From positions 310,001 to 374,000 of the forward strand of contig NZ_JAPYPG010000004.1 of NCBI RefSeq assembly GCF_029937755.1: a stretch of 64,000 bases of DNA, given 5' to 3'. A model generated the notes under the pieces. It saw nothing but the letters and a program-made list of their open reading frames with translations, was not told the origin of the DNA and did not search any database. The position numbers and the translations under genes were made by a program. This DNA comes from Henriciella sp. (GTDB lineage: Bacteria; Pseudomonadota; Alphaproteobacteria; Caulobacterales; Hyphomonadaceae). Below, piece by piece: positions 54,131-63,142 of this stretch (the first letter of the stretch is position 1; the number at the start of each line of letters is the position of its first letter).

Positions 54131-54554
54131 GGCCCTCCAGCCATGCGAAGGTGAACATGGGGGTCACGATGCCCGTCACGAGAATGAAGGTTATCGCATC
54201 CTTCGCATTCAGCTCGGCGAACCATGTGGCAATAAACAGGGCTACGGTGACAAGGATCTGCACCGCATAGGCTATTGAGAAAGCGCTCTTGCGATTGGCC
54301 GCAACCAGTTCGTCCTCGAGTATGGCTTGAGACGCCGGATCGAGCTTTGCCCTCGTAAACGTCCAAACGAAAATGAGCATGCCGAGCAGCCATACAATGC
54401 CGGCAAGCGCACCAAGCAGGCTCACCCATGCATGGCCGTTTGCCGCATAGGCTTCAACAATTTCCATGTCGGTTACGACCCAGACGATAAACATTGCTCC
54501 CAACAGGATAAGCAGCCAGCGACGCCGGCCTGAAAGCCGTTCTGTATCTGTCAT
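54120..54554 (-). CDS. Membrane protein paired with the XRE regulator
   Basis: A 144-residue protein with four predicted helices: WLLILLGAMFIVWVVTD, WVSLLGALAGIVWLLGMLIFVW, IAYAVQILVTVALFIATWF and AITFILVTGIVTPMFTFAW. A polar loop (TRAKLDPASQAILEDELVAANRKSA) joins the halves. It is in one operon with the XRE regulator (11-base overlap), an arrangement common in bacteria, with the role of the membrane protein unknown. A DUF2178-like relationship is possible but not claimed. GTAAC operators lie upstream. Confidence 0.7.
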   Translation of the reverse strand: MTDTERLSGRRRWLLILLGAMFIVWVVTDMEIVEAYAANGHAWVSLLGALAGIVWLLGMLIFVWTFTRAKLDPASQAILEDELVAANRKSAFSIAYAVQILVTVALFIATWFAELNAKDAITFILVTGIVTPMFTFAWLEGRGG

Positions 54555-54569
54555 GAAATATCCTCTCGT

Positions 54570-54585
54570 GTAACCTTCACGTTAC
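54570..54585. promoter_or_regulatory. Operator O1 (GTAAC-N6-GTTAC)
   Basis: GTAAC and GTTAC flank six bases (CTTCAC), an inverted repeat 16 bases upstream of the membrane-protein start. A second copy (O2) follows 35 bases further, and the two are inverted relative to each other with 16 of 17 bases matching. This is the expected target for the short XRE regulator of the same operon. Confidence 0.7.
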
Positions 54586-54604
54586 CACTTAGATGCAGCA
54601 CCAA

Positions 54605-54620
54605 GTAACGTCAAGGTTAC
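54605..54620. promoter_or_regulatory. Operator O2 (GTAAC-N6-GTTAC)
   Basis: GTAAC-GTCAAG-GTTAC. Reading the complementary strand gives GTAACCTTGACGTTAC, which differs from O1 at one base. The 19 bases between O1 and O2 (54586-54604) should contain part of the promoter. Paired operators usually mean cooperative binding. Regulation is inferred from sequence and context. Confidence 0.7.
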
Positions 54621-54638
54621 ACGCCAGATTCCTGATGC

Positions 54639-54875
54639 TCAGTCCTCGTCGACATAGACCTCGCCATTGAGATCATCGAGCTTCGCCTGGAAATGAGCCC
54701 GGACGTCTTCGACCGCCTGGTTGTAGACGGTCGGGCCCAGTGTCTTGAGCATCCTGTCGAGAATTTCGCCGGCGCGAAAATCGCTCAGCGTCTCGTCGAA
54801 TTCGGTGGAGAAGAGCGTCTGGAGATGGGCGACAAGGGCTTCGCGGCGTTCGTCGCTCAGGTCGATTGTCTTCAT
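54639..54875 (-). CDS. DUF2164 family protein
   Basis: A 78-residue protein of the DUF2164 family: IDLSDERREALVAHLQTLFSTE, DETLSDFRAGEILDRML, LGPTVYNQAVEDVRAH. The family is small, helical and of unknown function. The ATG overlaps the stop of the upstream glycosidase gene by 4 bases, so the two are translated from one mRNA. Confidence 0.87.
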   Translation of the reverse strand: MKTIDLSDERREALVAHLQTLFSTEFDETLSDFRAGEILDRMLKTLGPTVYNQAVEDVRAHFQAKLDDLNGEVYVDED

Positions 54876-55642
54876 TCAACCACCCCCACAATCGGTCCCA
54901 TGTCGAGCCCGGGCTCGTTACGTCCGATTGCGGGAGCATAGAGACGCGAGACCTGCCCGTCGAGGAACAGGGCGTCCGGTGCATCGAGCTTGTCGCGGAA
55001 AAGGGTCGCGAAGTCGTGGAAAGTGACCGGCACGTCGGAGATGGCGAACCAGACCGTCCGGCCATCGCGGCTGACCCCGACACCATTGCGGCGCTTGCGC
55101 GATGTGCCGTCGGCATTGATCGAGGGGTGGGTCTCGCCATCGATGACCAGCATCGGGCCGGACTGGGTGGCATAGTCGGGGTCGACCTCGTTTTCGAGAT
55201 AGGCCTCCGACACGCTGACGCCGGCCCTCTCCTCATCGACCCAGAACACACCGTTCGGCTTCATATGGAAGTTTCCAGGGCCCTCATTGGTGTTGACCGT
55301 CGCGGTATCGCCATTGGCTGCGCGCAGATAGCCGACCGGGCGGCGGTCGTCATGGTACATGCCGCCATTCATCGCGAAGATCAGCTCGCCGCCCTCCTCC
55401 GCCATCGCGCCTGCCAGCGCATCGAATTGCAGGTATGGCGCGCCATCATCATCGGCATAAAACAGGCGGATATCGTCGCGGCGCGCATCGAAGCTGCACA
55501 CGACATAAGGGTTCGACTTGAAGGTCAGCTCACGGCAGTGATCGCCCTCGGCGGTGCCGACATTCATGTTGCAGGCAGAAGCAGCGGCGATGAGCAGGCC
55601 GGCAATCCCGGTTCCCAGCCATCCTGATTTGCGAGTGAGCAA
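54872..55642 (-). CDS. Exported phosphodiester glycosidase family lipoprotein
   Basis: A 256-residue protein of the phosphodiester glycosidase (DUF2233, NAGPA-like) family. The N-terminal signal has a lipobox (AAASAC). Family landmarks are ELIFAMNGGMYHDDRRPVG (start of the active-site loop), GNFHMKPNGVFWVD, ATQSGPMLVIDG and KRRNGVGVSRDG, with FLDGQVSRLY near the end. The human homologue removes GlcNAc from phosphorylated glycans; bacterial substrates are mostly unknown. It is translationally coupled to DUF2164. Confidence 0.87.
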   Translation of the reverse strand: MLTRKSGWLGTGIAGLLIAAASACNMNVGTAEGDHCRELTFKSNPYVVCSFDARRDDIRLFYADDDGAPYLQFDALAGAMAEEGGELIFAMNGGMYHDDRRPVGYLRAANGDTATVNTNEGPGNFHMKPNGVFWVDEERAGVSVSEAYLENEVDPDYATQSGPMLVIDGETHPSINADGTSRKRRNGVGVSRDGRTVWFAISDVPVTFHDFATLFRDKLDAPDALFLDGQVSRLYAPAIGRNEPGLDMGPIVGVVE

Positions 55643-55764
55643 AATCTGCCGCCTTTCCAGTGGGCCTGGCCGCCCGTCCTTTGGTTAATCTACGTGCGTC
55701 CTTTTATCGATGAAAGGGTTCGCGTTGCCAATCAACTGCCTGAAAACTGTGGCGTTCCGAAGGC

Positions 55765-57639
55765 TCAGGCAGAGGCCTCAGCTTCGTAATCCTCGGTCGC
55801 CTCCAGCCAGGCCTGCTCGGCAATACCCAGCTCCGCGGCAAGCTTGTCCCGCTTTGTCCCGAGCGACTGAGCTTCGCCCGGATCGCGATCGTAAAGCGAT
55901 GGGTCGGCCAGCTTCTCATCCAGGCTGGCGAGCTTCTTCTGCAACGCCTCCATCTCCCGTTCGGCCGACGAGATACGCTTGCGGATGTCGGCGGTGGCGC
56001 GACGGATTTCGGTGTCGGAGCGTTTCGGCGCAGCCGGTGGCGGAGGCGCCAGAGGGGCGCCGGTTTCGCGCGACTTGTCTGCCGCCAGCACCAGTGCGCG
56101 ATAGTCCGACAGGTCACCCTCATAGGGCGCTGCCCGGCCCTGATGGACCAGCCAAAGCCGCTCGGCCGTCGCCTCGGCGAGGTAGACATCGTGCGTGATG
56201 AGGAGGACCGCACCCTGATAGGCGTTGAGCGCATGGATCAGCGCTTCGCGGCTATCGATGTCGAGGTGGCTGGTCGGCTCATCGAGGATGAGGATGTGCG
56301 GTTTCTTCAGCGCGGTCAGGCCGAGCAGCAGGCGCACCTTCTCTCCCCCCGACAGCTTCTCGACCTTGGTCTCCGCCTTGTCGCGATTGAAACCGATATT
56401 GGCGACGATGGAGCGCAACTGCCCCTCGGTCGCGTTCGGCCGCATCTTGCGGACATGGTCGATGGCATTCTGGCCGGCCGACAGCTCATCGAGCTGGTCC
56501 TGGCTGAAATAACCGATCTCGACCTTCGGCGCGGCGACACGGTTGCCCTCGAGCAGGTTCAGCCGCCCGGCGATCGCTTTCACCAGCGTCGACTTGCCCT
56601 GCCCGTTCGCGCCGACAATCGCGATGCGGTCATCATTATCGACACGGAGGTTCACACCCCGGAGCACAGGCTCGCCGGGGGCGTAGCCGAGATCGGCATT
56701 ATCCAGCACGAAGAGCGGCGAGGCGAGCTCCTCCGGGTCCGGGAAGTCGAAGGGATGGGTGCGTTCTTCCAGCGGGATCACGACATCCTGCATCCGCTCC
56801 AGCATCTTGATGCGTGACTGGGCCTGGGTCGCCTTGGAGGCCTTGGCGCGGAAACGGTCGACAAAGCTCTGAAGGTGAGCGCGCTGCTTGTCCTGCTTGG
56901 CTTTCTGGGCCTGCGCCAGCGCAAGCTGTTCAGACCGCTTTCTCTGCCAGCTGTCATAATCGCCCGGATGCACGGTCAGGTTCAGGTGCTCCAGCGCGAG
57001 AATGTGCGTGACCGCATTGTTAAGCAGTTCGCGGTCGTGGCTAACCAGAAGGACGGTGTGCGGATAGCGCTTGATATAGCTCTCCAGCCAGGCCGCGCCT
57101 TCGAGGTCGAGATAGTTGGTCGGCTCGTCCAGCAGCAGCAGGTCCGGCTCGGCGAACAGCACGCCGGCCAGCGCCGCGCGCATCCGCCAGCCGCCGGAGA
57201 ACTCCCTGCAGGCCCGGCCAAGGTCGGCCTGTGAGAAGCCAAGCCCCGTCAGGATGGACGCCGCGCGCGCTTCGCCCGACCAGGCATCGGTCGTCATCAG
57301 CCGCTCATGGATATCGGCAAGCTCATCCGGGTCGGTGACCGTCTCGGCAGCATGCATGAGGCCGGCGCGCTCGGTGTCCGCGGAGAGGGTCTCATCCAGC
57401 AGCGTGCGGTCGCTTGCCTCGACCTCCTGCGCGACCCAGCCGAGCTTGGCGGCCTTGCCGATGCGGATGGCGCCGTCCGGGTCTTCATCTGCCTCCCGGA
57501 TGAGGCGCAGCAGCGTCGACTTGCCGGTGCCATTGCGGCCGATCAGGCCGACCTTCCAGCCAGCCGCCAGCGTCGCCGAGGCGCCATCCAGAAGCATCCG
57601 GCCCTGAATCCGGTAGGTGAGGTTGTCAATCGTGAGCAT
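55765..57639 (-). CDS. ABC-F family ATPase
   Basis: A 624-residue protein with two ABC domains and no membrane segments. Walker A motifs are LIGRNGTGKSTLLRL and IVGANGQGKSTLVKA; signatures are FSGGWRMRAALAG and LSGGEKVRLLLGL; Walker B is LLLDEPTNYLDLEG and LILDEPTSHLDIDS. ABC-F proteins work on the ribosome in translation or antibiotic protection. The linker (FRAKASKATQAQSRIKMLERM) and a C-terminal coiled coil (RKRISSAEREMEALQKKLAS) suggest the Uup/YheS subtype. Antibiotic resistance is not implied. Confidence 0.94.
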   Translation of the reverse strand: MLTIDNLTYRIQGRMLLDGASATLAAGWKVGLIGRNGTGKSTLLRLIREADEDPDGAIRIGKAAKLGWVAQEVEASDRTLLDETLSADTERAGLMHAAETVTDPDELADIHERLMTTDAWSGEARAASILTGLGFSQADLGRACREFSGGWRMRAALAGVLFAEPDLLLLDEPTNYLDLEGAAWLESYIKRYPHTVLLVSHDRELLNNAVTHILALEHLNLTVHPGDYDSWQRKRSEQLALAQAQKAKQDKQRAHLQSFVDRFRAKASKATQAQSRIKMLERMQDVVIPLEERTHPFDFPDPEELASPLFVLDNADLGYAPGEPVLRGVNLRVDNDDRIAIVGANGQGKSTLVKAIAGRLNLLEGNRVAAPKVEIGYFSQDQLDELSAGQNAIDHVRKMRPNATEGQLRSIVANIGFNRDKAETKVEKLSGGEKVRLLLGLTALKKPHILILDEPTSHLDIDSREALIHALNAYQGAVLLITHDVYLAEATAERLWLVHQGRAAPYEGDLSDYRALVLAADKSRETGAPLAPPPPAAPKRSDTEIRRATADIRKRISSAEREMEALQKKLASLDEKLADPSLYDRDPGEAQSLGTKRDKLAAELGIAEQAWLEATEDYEAEASA

Positions 57640-57681
57640 GATGGCGCCTGCTAAGGCCTCAGCGCGCTGGCATCAAGGCGC

Positions 57682-58557
57682 CTATTTCTTCTTCGTCAGT
57701 TTCCGCATCAGGCCTTCCTGGGCGGTGGAGGCGACCAGCTTGCCTTCGCGCGTGAAGATCGACCCGCGATTGAAGCTGCGGCCATTGCCGGCCTTCGGGC
57801 TGTCCATCGCATAGAGCAGCCACTGGTCGGCCCGGATCGGCGCATGGAACCAGATCGTGTGATCGAGGCTCGCTGTCATCAGCTTCGGGTTCATCCAGTG
57901 CAGGCCGTGCGGGCGAAGGCTCGATCCGAGCAGGTTCATGTCGCTTGCCCAGGCGATCATGCAGTGGTGCATGGCCGGCGGAACGTCGATCTCGCGCGTC
58001 GTGCGGAACCAGACCTGGTTAACATCCGATTTCGGCTTCGGATCGAAGGGATTGATGCCGGAGATTTCCTTCATCTCGAAGGGGCGTGGCCGGTCCCAGT
58101 GCTTGCGCATGTCTTCCGGGATGCGGTCCTTGAACATCTCGCGGAAGTCCTCGTGAGACTTCAGCTCTTCGGGCTGCTTTGTCTCAGGCATCTTGTGCTG
58201 GTGATCCCAGCCATCCTCGTGGACGTGGAAGGATGCCGACATGTTGAGGATCTGCTGGCCATGCTGGATCGCGACCACCCGGCGCGTGGTGAAGCTGCCG
58301 CCGTCGCGCGAGCGGTCGACCTCGAAGATGATCGGGCGTTTCGGGTCCCCCGGCCGGATGAAATAGGCATGCAGGGAATGGCAGGCCCGGTCCTCATCCA
58401 CCGTGCGATAGGCCGCGGCCAGCGCCTGTGCGATGACCTGCCCGCCATAGACGCGCTCACGCTCGGCCTCGTTCTCAGGCGTGATCCCCCGGAAGAGATC
58501 GACCTCGAGTCGCTCAAGCTCAAGCAGGCTTAACAGTTCGGAAACGGCATCAGTCAT
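57682..58557 (-). CDS. tesB: Acyl-CoA thioesterase II
   Basis: TesB hydrolyses medium- and long-chain acyl-CoA to free fatty acid and CoA. The 291 residues are two hotdog domains: RVYGGQVIAQALAAAYRTV and SLHAYFIRPGDPKRPIIFEV in the first, and MIAWASDMNLLGSSLRPHG, SLDHTIWFHAPIRADQWLLY, RGSIFTREGKLVASTAQEG in the second. The catalytic Asp is in ASDMNLL. It is divergent from an acyl-CoA synthetase gene, so the pair controls the acyl-CoA pool in opposite directions. Confidence 0.94.
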   Translation of the reverse strand: MTDAVSELLSLLELERLEVDLFRGITPENEAERERVYGGQVIAQALAAAYRTVDEDRACHSLHAYFIRPGDPKRPIIFEVDRSRDGGSFTTRRVVAIQHGQQILNMSASFHVHEDGWDHQHKMPETKQPEELKSHEDFREMFKDRIPEDMRKHWDRPRPFEMKEISGINPFDPKPKSDVNQVWFRTTREIDVPPAMHHCMIAWASDMNLLGSSLRPHGLHWMNPKLMTASLDHTIWFHAPIRADQWLLYAMDSPKAGNGRSFNRGSIFTREGKLVASTAQEGLMRKLTKKK

Positions 58558-58690
58558 TCTTGATCGGCTTTCCCATCCAGATCTTTACCAAGCGCGCTTA
58601 GCATCACGATCAGCAAGTTAAAACAGGCGCGCGGGATACTGGGCCGGCATAAGGCCCCGACTCGCGTTGCCACTGCAAGAGGCGATGGTG

Positions 58691-60484
58691 ATGGAATTGC
58701 TTGATGCTGTGAAGCGGGAATGGACCGCGGTCAACACATTGGCGCGCGTGAAGTCCTGGCTCGATCCCGTGACCCAGGAAGCGGATGTGCTCACCCCCGA
58801 CGATATCGAAACCTGCATCGATGCCAATCGCGACCGGGTCGCGATCCGTTTCGAGGGCAAGGCGATGACCTATGGCGAACTGGATATCCTCGCCAACCGG
58901 ATCGCCTATTGGGGGCTCGGCCAGGGGCTCAATCGCGGCGACACCGTTGCACTGATGATGGAGAACCGGCCGGAATACATCGCTGCCTGGTACGGCCTTT
59001 CAAAGATCGGCGTCGTGACCGCCCTGGTGAATACCAGCCTTACCGGCAAGAGCCTCGCCCGCAGCGTCGAGATCGTGAATGCCCGGCTGATGATCAGCGG
59101 CGAGGAGCAGGCCAGGGCCATCAGCTCGCTGCCCAAGACCATGCGGTCCAGCCTGCCGGTCTGGAGCTTCAGCAAGACCGCCGCACCCGGACGCAACATG
59201 CGCTCGGCGCTGGCCTCCCAGGCCAGCAACCGTCCGGCAAAATCCTGCCGCTCGCGCCTGAAGAGCGATTCCAACTGCCTTTACATCTACACCTCCGGCA
59301 CGACCGGCATGCCCAAGGCCGCGCGCATGTCGCATGCCCGCGTCCGCACCATGATGCGCACCTTCATCGCCCCGACAAAGGCGACCGGAAAGGACCGGAT
59401 CTATGTGCCGCTGCCGCTCTATCACGCCACGGGTGGCCTGTGTGCGGTCGGCATCGCCCTGCAGACCGGTGGCGAAATCATCCTGCGCCGGCACTTCTCG
59501 GCCTCGGCCTTCTGGGACGATTGCCGCGAGAACAAGGTCACCATCTTTGCCTATATCGGCGAACTCTGCCGCTACCTCGTGAACCAGCCGGAACGCGAAA
59601 ACGACAAGCAGCACTCGGTCCGCGCCGCTTTCGGCAACGGTCTTGGCGCCGACATCTGGGAAACGTTCAGCGACCGGTTCGGTGTACGCCGGATCATCGA
59701 GTTCTACGGCTCGACCGAGGGCAATGTGAAGTTTATGAACTATGACAGCAAGCCGGGCTCCTGCGGCCGCGTGCCACCGATCGCGCGCAAGCAGTATGCC
59801 CATGTCGCTTTCGTCAAGTTCGACGTCGAAACACAGAGCCCCGTTCGTGGCGAGGACGGCCATTGCATCCGCACCGCCGTCAACGAGGTCGGCGAGGCGA
59901 TTGGCCGGGTCGGCACGGATTCGACCACGCGTTTCGAGGGCTACAAGGATGAGGACGCCTCGCAGCAGAAAATCCTGCGCGACGTGTTCGAAGACGGCGA
60001 TGCCTGGTTCCGCACCGGCGACCTGATGCGCATGGACCAGCATGGCTATGTCTATTTCGTCGACCGGGTCGGCGACACCTTCCGCTGGAAGGGTGAGAAC
60101 GTCTCGACCAATGAAGTTGCCGAAGCGCTCGCCCAGGTGCCCGGTGTCGAAACGGCGAATGTCTATGGCGTCGGCGTCCCCGGCACCGAGGGCAAGGCCG
60201 GCATGGCGTCGGTGACGGTGAACGGCTATCTCGACTACAAGGAGCTGTTCGACAGGCTTGCGAACAACCTCCCGAAACATGCCATCCCGGTCTTCATCCG
60301 CGAACAGCGCGAAGCCGATACGACGGGCACGCTCAAATACCGCAAGGTGGACCTCGCCAAGCAGGGCTTCGACCCGGACCGGATCGATGATCCGGTCTGG
60401 TACATGGACCCGGAGACCGGCGAATATACGCGCCTGACCCCGGACCAGTTCAAGAAGATCGCCAGCGGCGGCGGACGCTTCTAG
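58691..60484 (+). CDS. Long-chain acyl-CoA synthetase (FATP/FadD-like)
   Basis: A 597-residue AMP-forming ligase that activates fatty acids to acyl-CoA. The AMP loop is CLYIYTSGTTGMPKAARMSH, the A5 motif is EFYGSTEGNVKFMNYD (typical of the long/very-long-chain, FATP-like branch), and the hinge is YFVDRVGDTFRWKGENVS with the catalytic Lys region near TGTLKYRKVDLAKQG. I use the ATG at 58691, 8 bases after AGAGG; in-frame ATG 58685 and TTG 58667 are possible. It is divergent from tesB and overlaps the helicase gene by CTAG. Confidence 0.92.
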   Translation: MELLDAVKREWTAVNTLARVKSWLDPVTQEADVLTPDDIETCIDANRDRVAIRFEGKAMTYGELDILANRIAYWGLGQGLNRGDTVALMMENRPEYIAAWYGLSKIGVVTALVNTSLTGKSLARSVEIVNARLMISGEEQARAISSLPKTMRSSLPVWSFSKTAAPGRNMRSALASQASNRPAKSCRSRLKSDSNCLYIYTSGTTGMPKAARMSHARVRTMMRTFIAPTKATGKDRIYVPLPLYHATGGLCAVGIALQTGGEIILRRHFSASAFWDDCRENKVTIFAYIGELCRYLVNQPERENDKQHSVRAAFGNGLGADIWETFSDRFGVRRIIEFYGSTEGNVKFMNYDSKPGSCGRVPPIARKQYAHVAFVKFDVETQSPVRGEDGHCIRTAVNEVGEAIGRVGTDSTTRFEGYKDEDASQQKILRDVFEDGDAWFRTGDLMRMDQHGYVYFVDRVGDTFRWKGENVSTNEVAEALAQVPGVETANVYGVGVPGTEGKAGMASVTVNGYLDYKELFDRLANNLPKHAIPVFIREQREADTTGTLKYRKVDLAKQGFDPDRIDDPVWYMDPETGEYTRLTPDQFKKIASGGGRF

Positions 60485-63042
60485 CGGTCCATCGCCTCGC
60501 GGATGAGGTCGGATTCGGCTTCCTGCATGATGGCTTCGGCCGCGCTTTCGGAATTCACCGGTTCGCGGCCGACTTCCAGCATCACCGGCACGGCAAACGG
60601 GCTGATCTTCTCCAGCGCGCGATGGTCGATCTTGCCACGGATACGCGTGAGCATGTCGGAGAGACGGCGAATGTCGAGCAGGCCGGTGGCCGCGTCCTGG
60701 CGGGCGGCCTGCAGCAGGATATGGTCCGGCTCATGGCTGCGCAGCACGTCATAGATGAGGTCCGTCGAGAAAGTGACCTGACGGCCCGTCTTCTCCTTGC
60801 CGGGCAGGCGCCGGGCGATCATGCCGGAAATCTGCGCGCACTGGGCAAAGGTGCGCTTCATCAGCGGGCTCTCGTCGAGCCACGCTTCAAGGTCGTCGCC
60901 CAGCATGTCCGGATGGAAGAGCGCGTCCATGTCGATGCCGGACATGTCGTCCATCGCCCAGACCGCCATGGCGTATTCTGACGCCACGAAGCCCAACGGC
61001 TTTGCTCCAGCACGCTCAAGCCGCCGCGTCAGCAGCATGCCTAGCGTCTGGTGAGCGAGCCGGCCCTCGAAGGGATAAGTCACGAGATAGTGCCGGTTGG
61101 CCCGCGGAAAGGTCTCGACGAGGAGATGGTCAGGCGGCGGGATTTCCGACTTTTCGCGCTGGATCTCGAACCATTCGCGCACCTGGTCGGGCAGGCCGCT
61201 CCACTGGTCCGGATCATGGATCATGTGGCGCACGCGGTCTGCCAGGAATGTCGTGAGCGGGAATTTGCCGCCATTGTATGACGGGATGGCGGGCTTGTCG
61301 GCTTTCGCGCGCGTGACGAGAACGTCGAGCTCCGACACACCAAGGAAGCGAAGGATTTCGCCTGCGAAGAGAAATGTGTCGCCGGGCGTGAGGGTCGAGA
61401 TAAAATATTCCTCGATCTCACCAAGCTTGCGGCCTGCGCGCATGGTGCGCTGTTCGCCCCTGACCTTCGAGACAGGCTGGCCGCCCGTCGGCTCCCCGCT
61501 CTTGCCGACAAAGCTCGTCAGACGGACATTCATCAGCTGCGCCTCGACGATGGCGCCGACATTCATGCGGTGCTGCTGGGCGTCACGCGGTGTGCGCACG
61601 CGCCAGAGCCCGTCACGCTTCACGATACGGTGGAAGCGGTCATAGGTGGTGAGTGCATAGCCCCCGGTAGCAACGAGATCGACGACGCGTTCATAGGTCT
61701 CCCAGTCGAGGTCTTCATAGGGCGCGGCCCGGCGGATCTCGTTATAGAGCGCTTCCAGGTCGAACCCCTCGCCGCAGGCCCGGCCCATGATGTGCTGCGC
61801 CAGCACGTCGAGCGCGCCGGTGCGCATCGGCTCGCCATCAATCTCGCCCGCCTCGACGGCAGCTTCCGCGGCCCGGCATTCGAGGATCTCGAACCGGTTG
61901 GTCGGTACGAGCAGTGCGCGGCTCGCCTCATCCATGCGGTGATTGGCCCGGCCGATGCGCTGGATCAGGCGGGCGGCACCCTTCGGCGCACCCATCTGGA
62001 TGACAAGGTCGACCCCGCCCCAGTCGATGCCGAGGTCCAGCGTGGAGGTACAGACAACGCCTTTCAGCACACCCCTGGCCATCGCCGCCTCGACCTTGCG
62101 TCGCTGTTCGCGCGCGAGCGAGCCGTGGTGGAGCGCGATGGGCAGCGCGTCCTCATTCGCCCGCCACAGCTCCTGGAACAGCATTTCCGCCTGGCTGCGC
62201 GTATTGACGAAGACCAGCGTCATCTCGGCATCCCTGATCGCCTCATAAACCTCCGGCACGGCGAAGCGGCCGGAATGGCCCGACCATGGGATGCGCTCAC
62301 GCGAGACCATGATGCCGATATCAGCGCTGATCCCGCCCTCGGCCCGGATCAGCCTTGTCTCGCGCCCCTCCCGCTTCGGCAGCCAGCCCGCCAGCTGGCC
62401 CGGATCGCGGACCGTTGCCGAAAGCCCGATGAAACGGCAGGCGGGTGCCCATTCCGCCAGCGCCGCGAGGCCGAGCGAAAGCAGGTCCCCGCGCTTCGAC
62501 GCCGCGATGGCGTGAATTTCGTCGATGATCACGCATTTGAGGTCGGAGAAGAAATCGGCGGCATGGTCTGACGCGATGAACAGGGCGAGCTGTTCTGGCG
62601 TCGTCAGCAGGATGTCCGGCGGGTTGGCGCGCTGGCGCTGGCGCTTCGATTGCGGCGTGTCGCCGGTGCGCGTCTCGATACGGATGTTGAGGCCCATCTC
62701 CGATACAGGCGTGTTGAGGTTGCGCTCGACATCGGTCGCCAGCGCCTTCAGCGGAGAAATGTAGAGGGTATGCAGGGCCGGGCGTCGAGACCGAGCGGCG
62801 CCGCCGCCCACCTCCCCCGCAAGCGGGGGAGGTGAGTTGCCCTCTCCACTCAGTTCGATCAAACTCGCGAGGAAACCGGCCAGCGTCTTGCCGCCGCCTG
62901 TCGGGGCGATCAGCAGCGCGCTGTCTCCGGCGAGCGCCGTTTCTGTCAGGGCGAGCTGGTGCGACCGGGGCGTCCAGCCGCGCCCGGCGAACCAGTCGGC
63001 AAAGACCTGAGGCAGGAGACTGGAAGGCGGCTGGTCCGGCAT
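60481..63042 (-). CDS. Ligase-associated DEXH-box helicase (Lhr-like) with inserted repeat
   Basis: An 853-residue superfamily 2 helicase of the Lhr family, found with an ATP-dependent DNA ligase and a nuclease in DNA repair. Motifs: ALLIAPTGGGKTLAG (Walker A), VIIDEIHAIAASKRGD (DEIH box), LSATVRDPGQLAGWLP, TSTLDLGIDWGGVDLVIQMG and RIGRANHRMDE. Near residue 70 an extra in-frame stretch (NSPPPLAGEVGGGAARSRRP) lies just before HTLYISPLKALATD; it encodes a palindrome (see 62809-62834). I use the ATG at 63042 (MPDQPPSS); the frame is open to 63144. The partner ligase is not in the window. Confidence 0.92.
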   Translation of the reverse strand: MPDQPPSSLLPQVFADWFAGRGWTPRSHQLALTETALAGDSALLIAPTGGGKTLAGFLASLIELSGEGNSPPPLAGEVGGGAARSRRPALHTLYISPLKALATDVERNLNTPVSEMGLNIRIETRTGDTPQSKRQRQRANPPDILLTTPEQLALFIASDHAADFFSDLKCVIIDEIHAIAASKRGDLLSLGLAALAEWAPACRFIGLSATVRDPGQLAGWLPKREGRETRLIRAEGGISADIGIMVSRERIPWSGHSGRFAVPEVYEAIRDAEMTLVFVNTRSQAEMLFQELWRANEDALPIALHHGSLAREQRRKVEAAMARGVLKGVVCTSTLDLGIDWGGVDLVIQMGAPKGAARLIQRIGRANHRMDEASRALLVPTNRFEILECRAAEAAVEAGEIDGEPMRTGALDVLAQHIMGRACGEGFDLEALYNEIRRAAPYEDLDWETYERVVDLVATGGYALTTYDRFHRIVKRDGLWRVRTPRDAQQHRMNVGAIVEAQLMNVRLTSFVGKSGEPTGGQPVSKVRGEQRTMRAGRKLGEIEEYFISTLTPGDTFLFAGEILRFLGVSELDVLVTRAKADKPAIPSYNGGKFPLTTFLADRVRHMIHDPDQWSGLPDQVREWFEIQREKSEIPPPDHLLVETFPRANRHYLVTYPFEGRLAHQTLGMLLTRRLERAGAKPLGFVASEYAMAVWAMDDMSGIDMDALFHPDMLGDDLEAWLDESPLMKRTFAQCAQISGMIARRLPGKEKTGRQVTFSTDLIYDVLRSHEPDHILLQAARQDAATGLLDIRRLSDMLTRIRGKIDHRALEKISPFAVPVMLEVGREPVNSESAAEAIMQEAESDLIREAMDR
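62809..62834. repeat. Palindromic repeat inserted in the helicase coding sequence
   Basis: CACCTCCCCCGC, AA, GCGGGGGAGGTG: a perfect 12-bp inverted repeat around two bases, entirely inside the helicase gene and in frame. It encodes part of PPPLAGEVGGG, a peptide that recurs in many alphaproteobacterial proteins because the same palindromic element has spread. The flanking codons add about 20 residues not expected in this helicase family. It is a REP-like, intergenic-type element captured in a gene. Confidence 0.8.
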
Positions 63043-63142
63043 GAGACTCAAGATAGGGCCGATCGCCAATTCCTGCATCTTGTTCACATGACTTTCAGGT
63101 CGGAGTCCGCTTGATAGGCAACACAGTCTCCGGGAGCCTCTC

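Noticed and set aside
59000-60280. 426-codon open frame antisense to the acyl-CoA synthetase
   Set aside because: Antisense to a certain gene, with composition typical of a mirrored frame.
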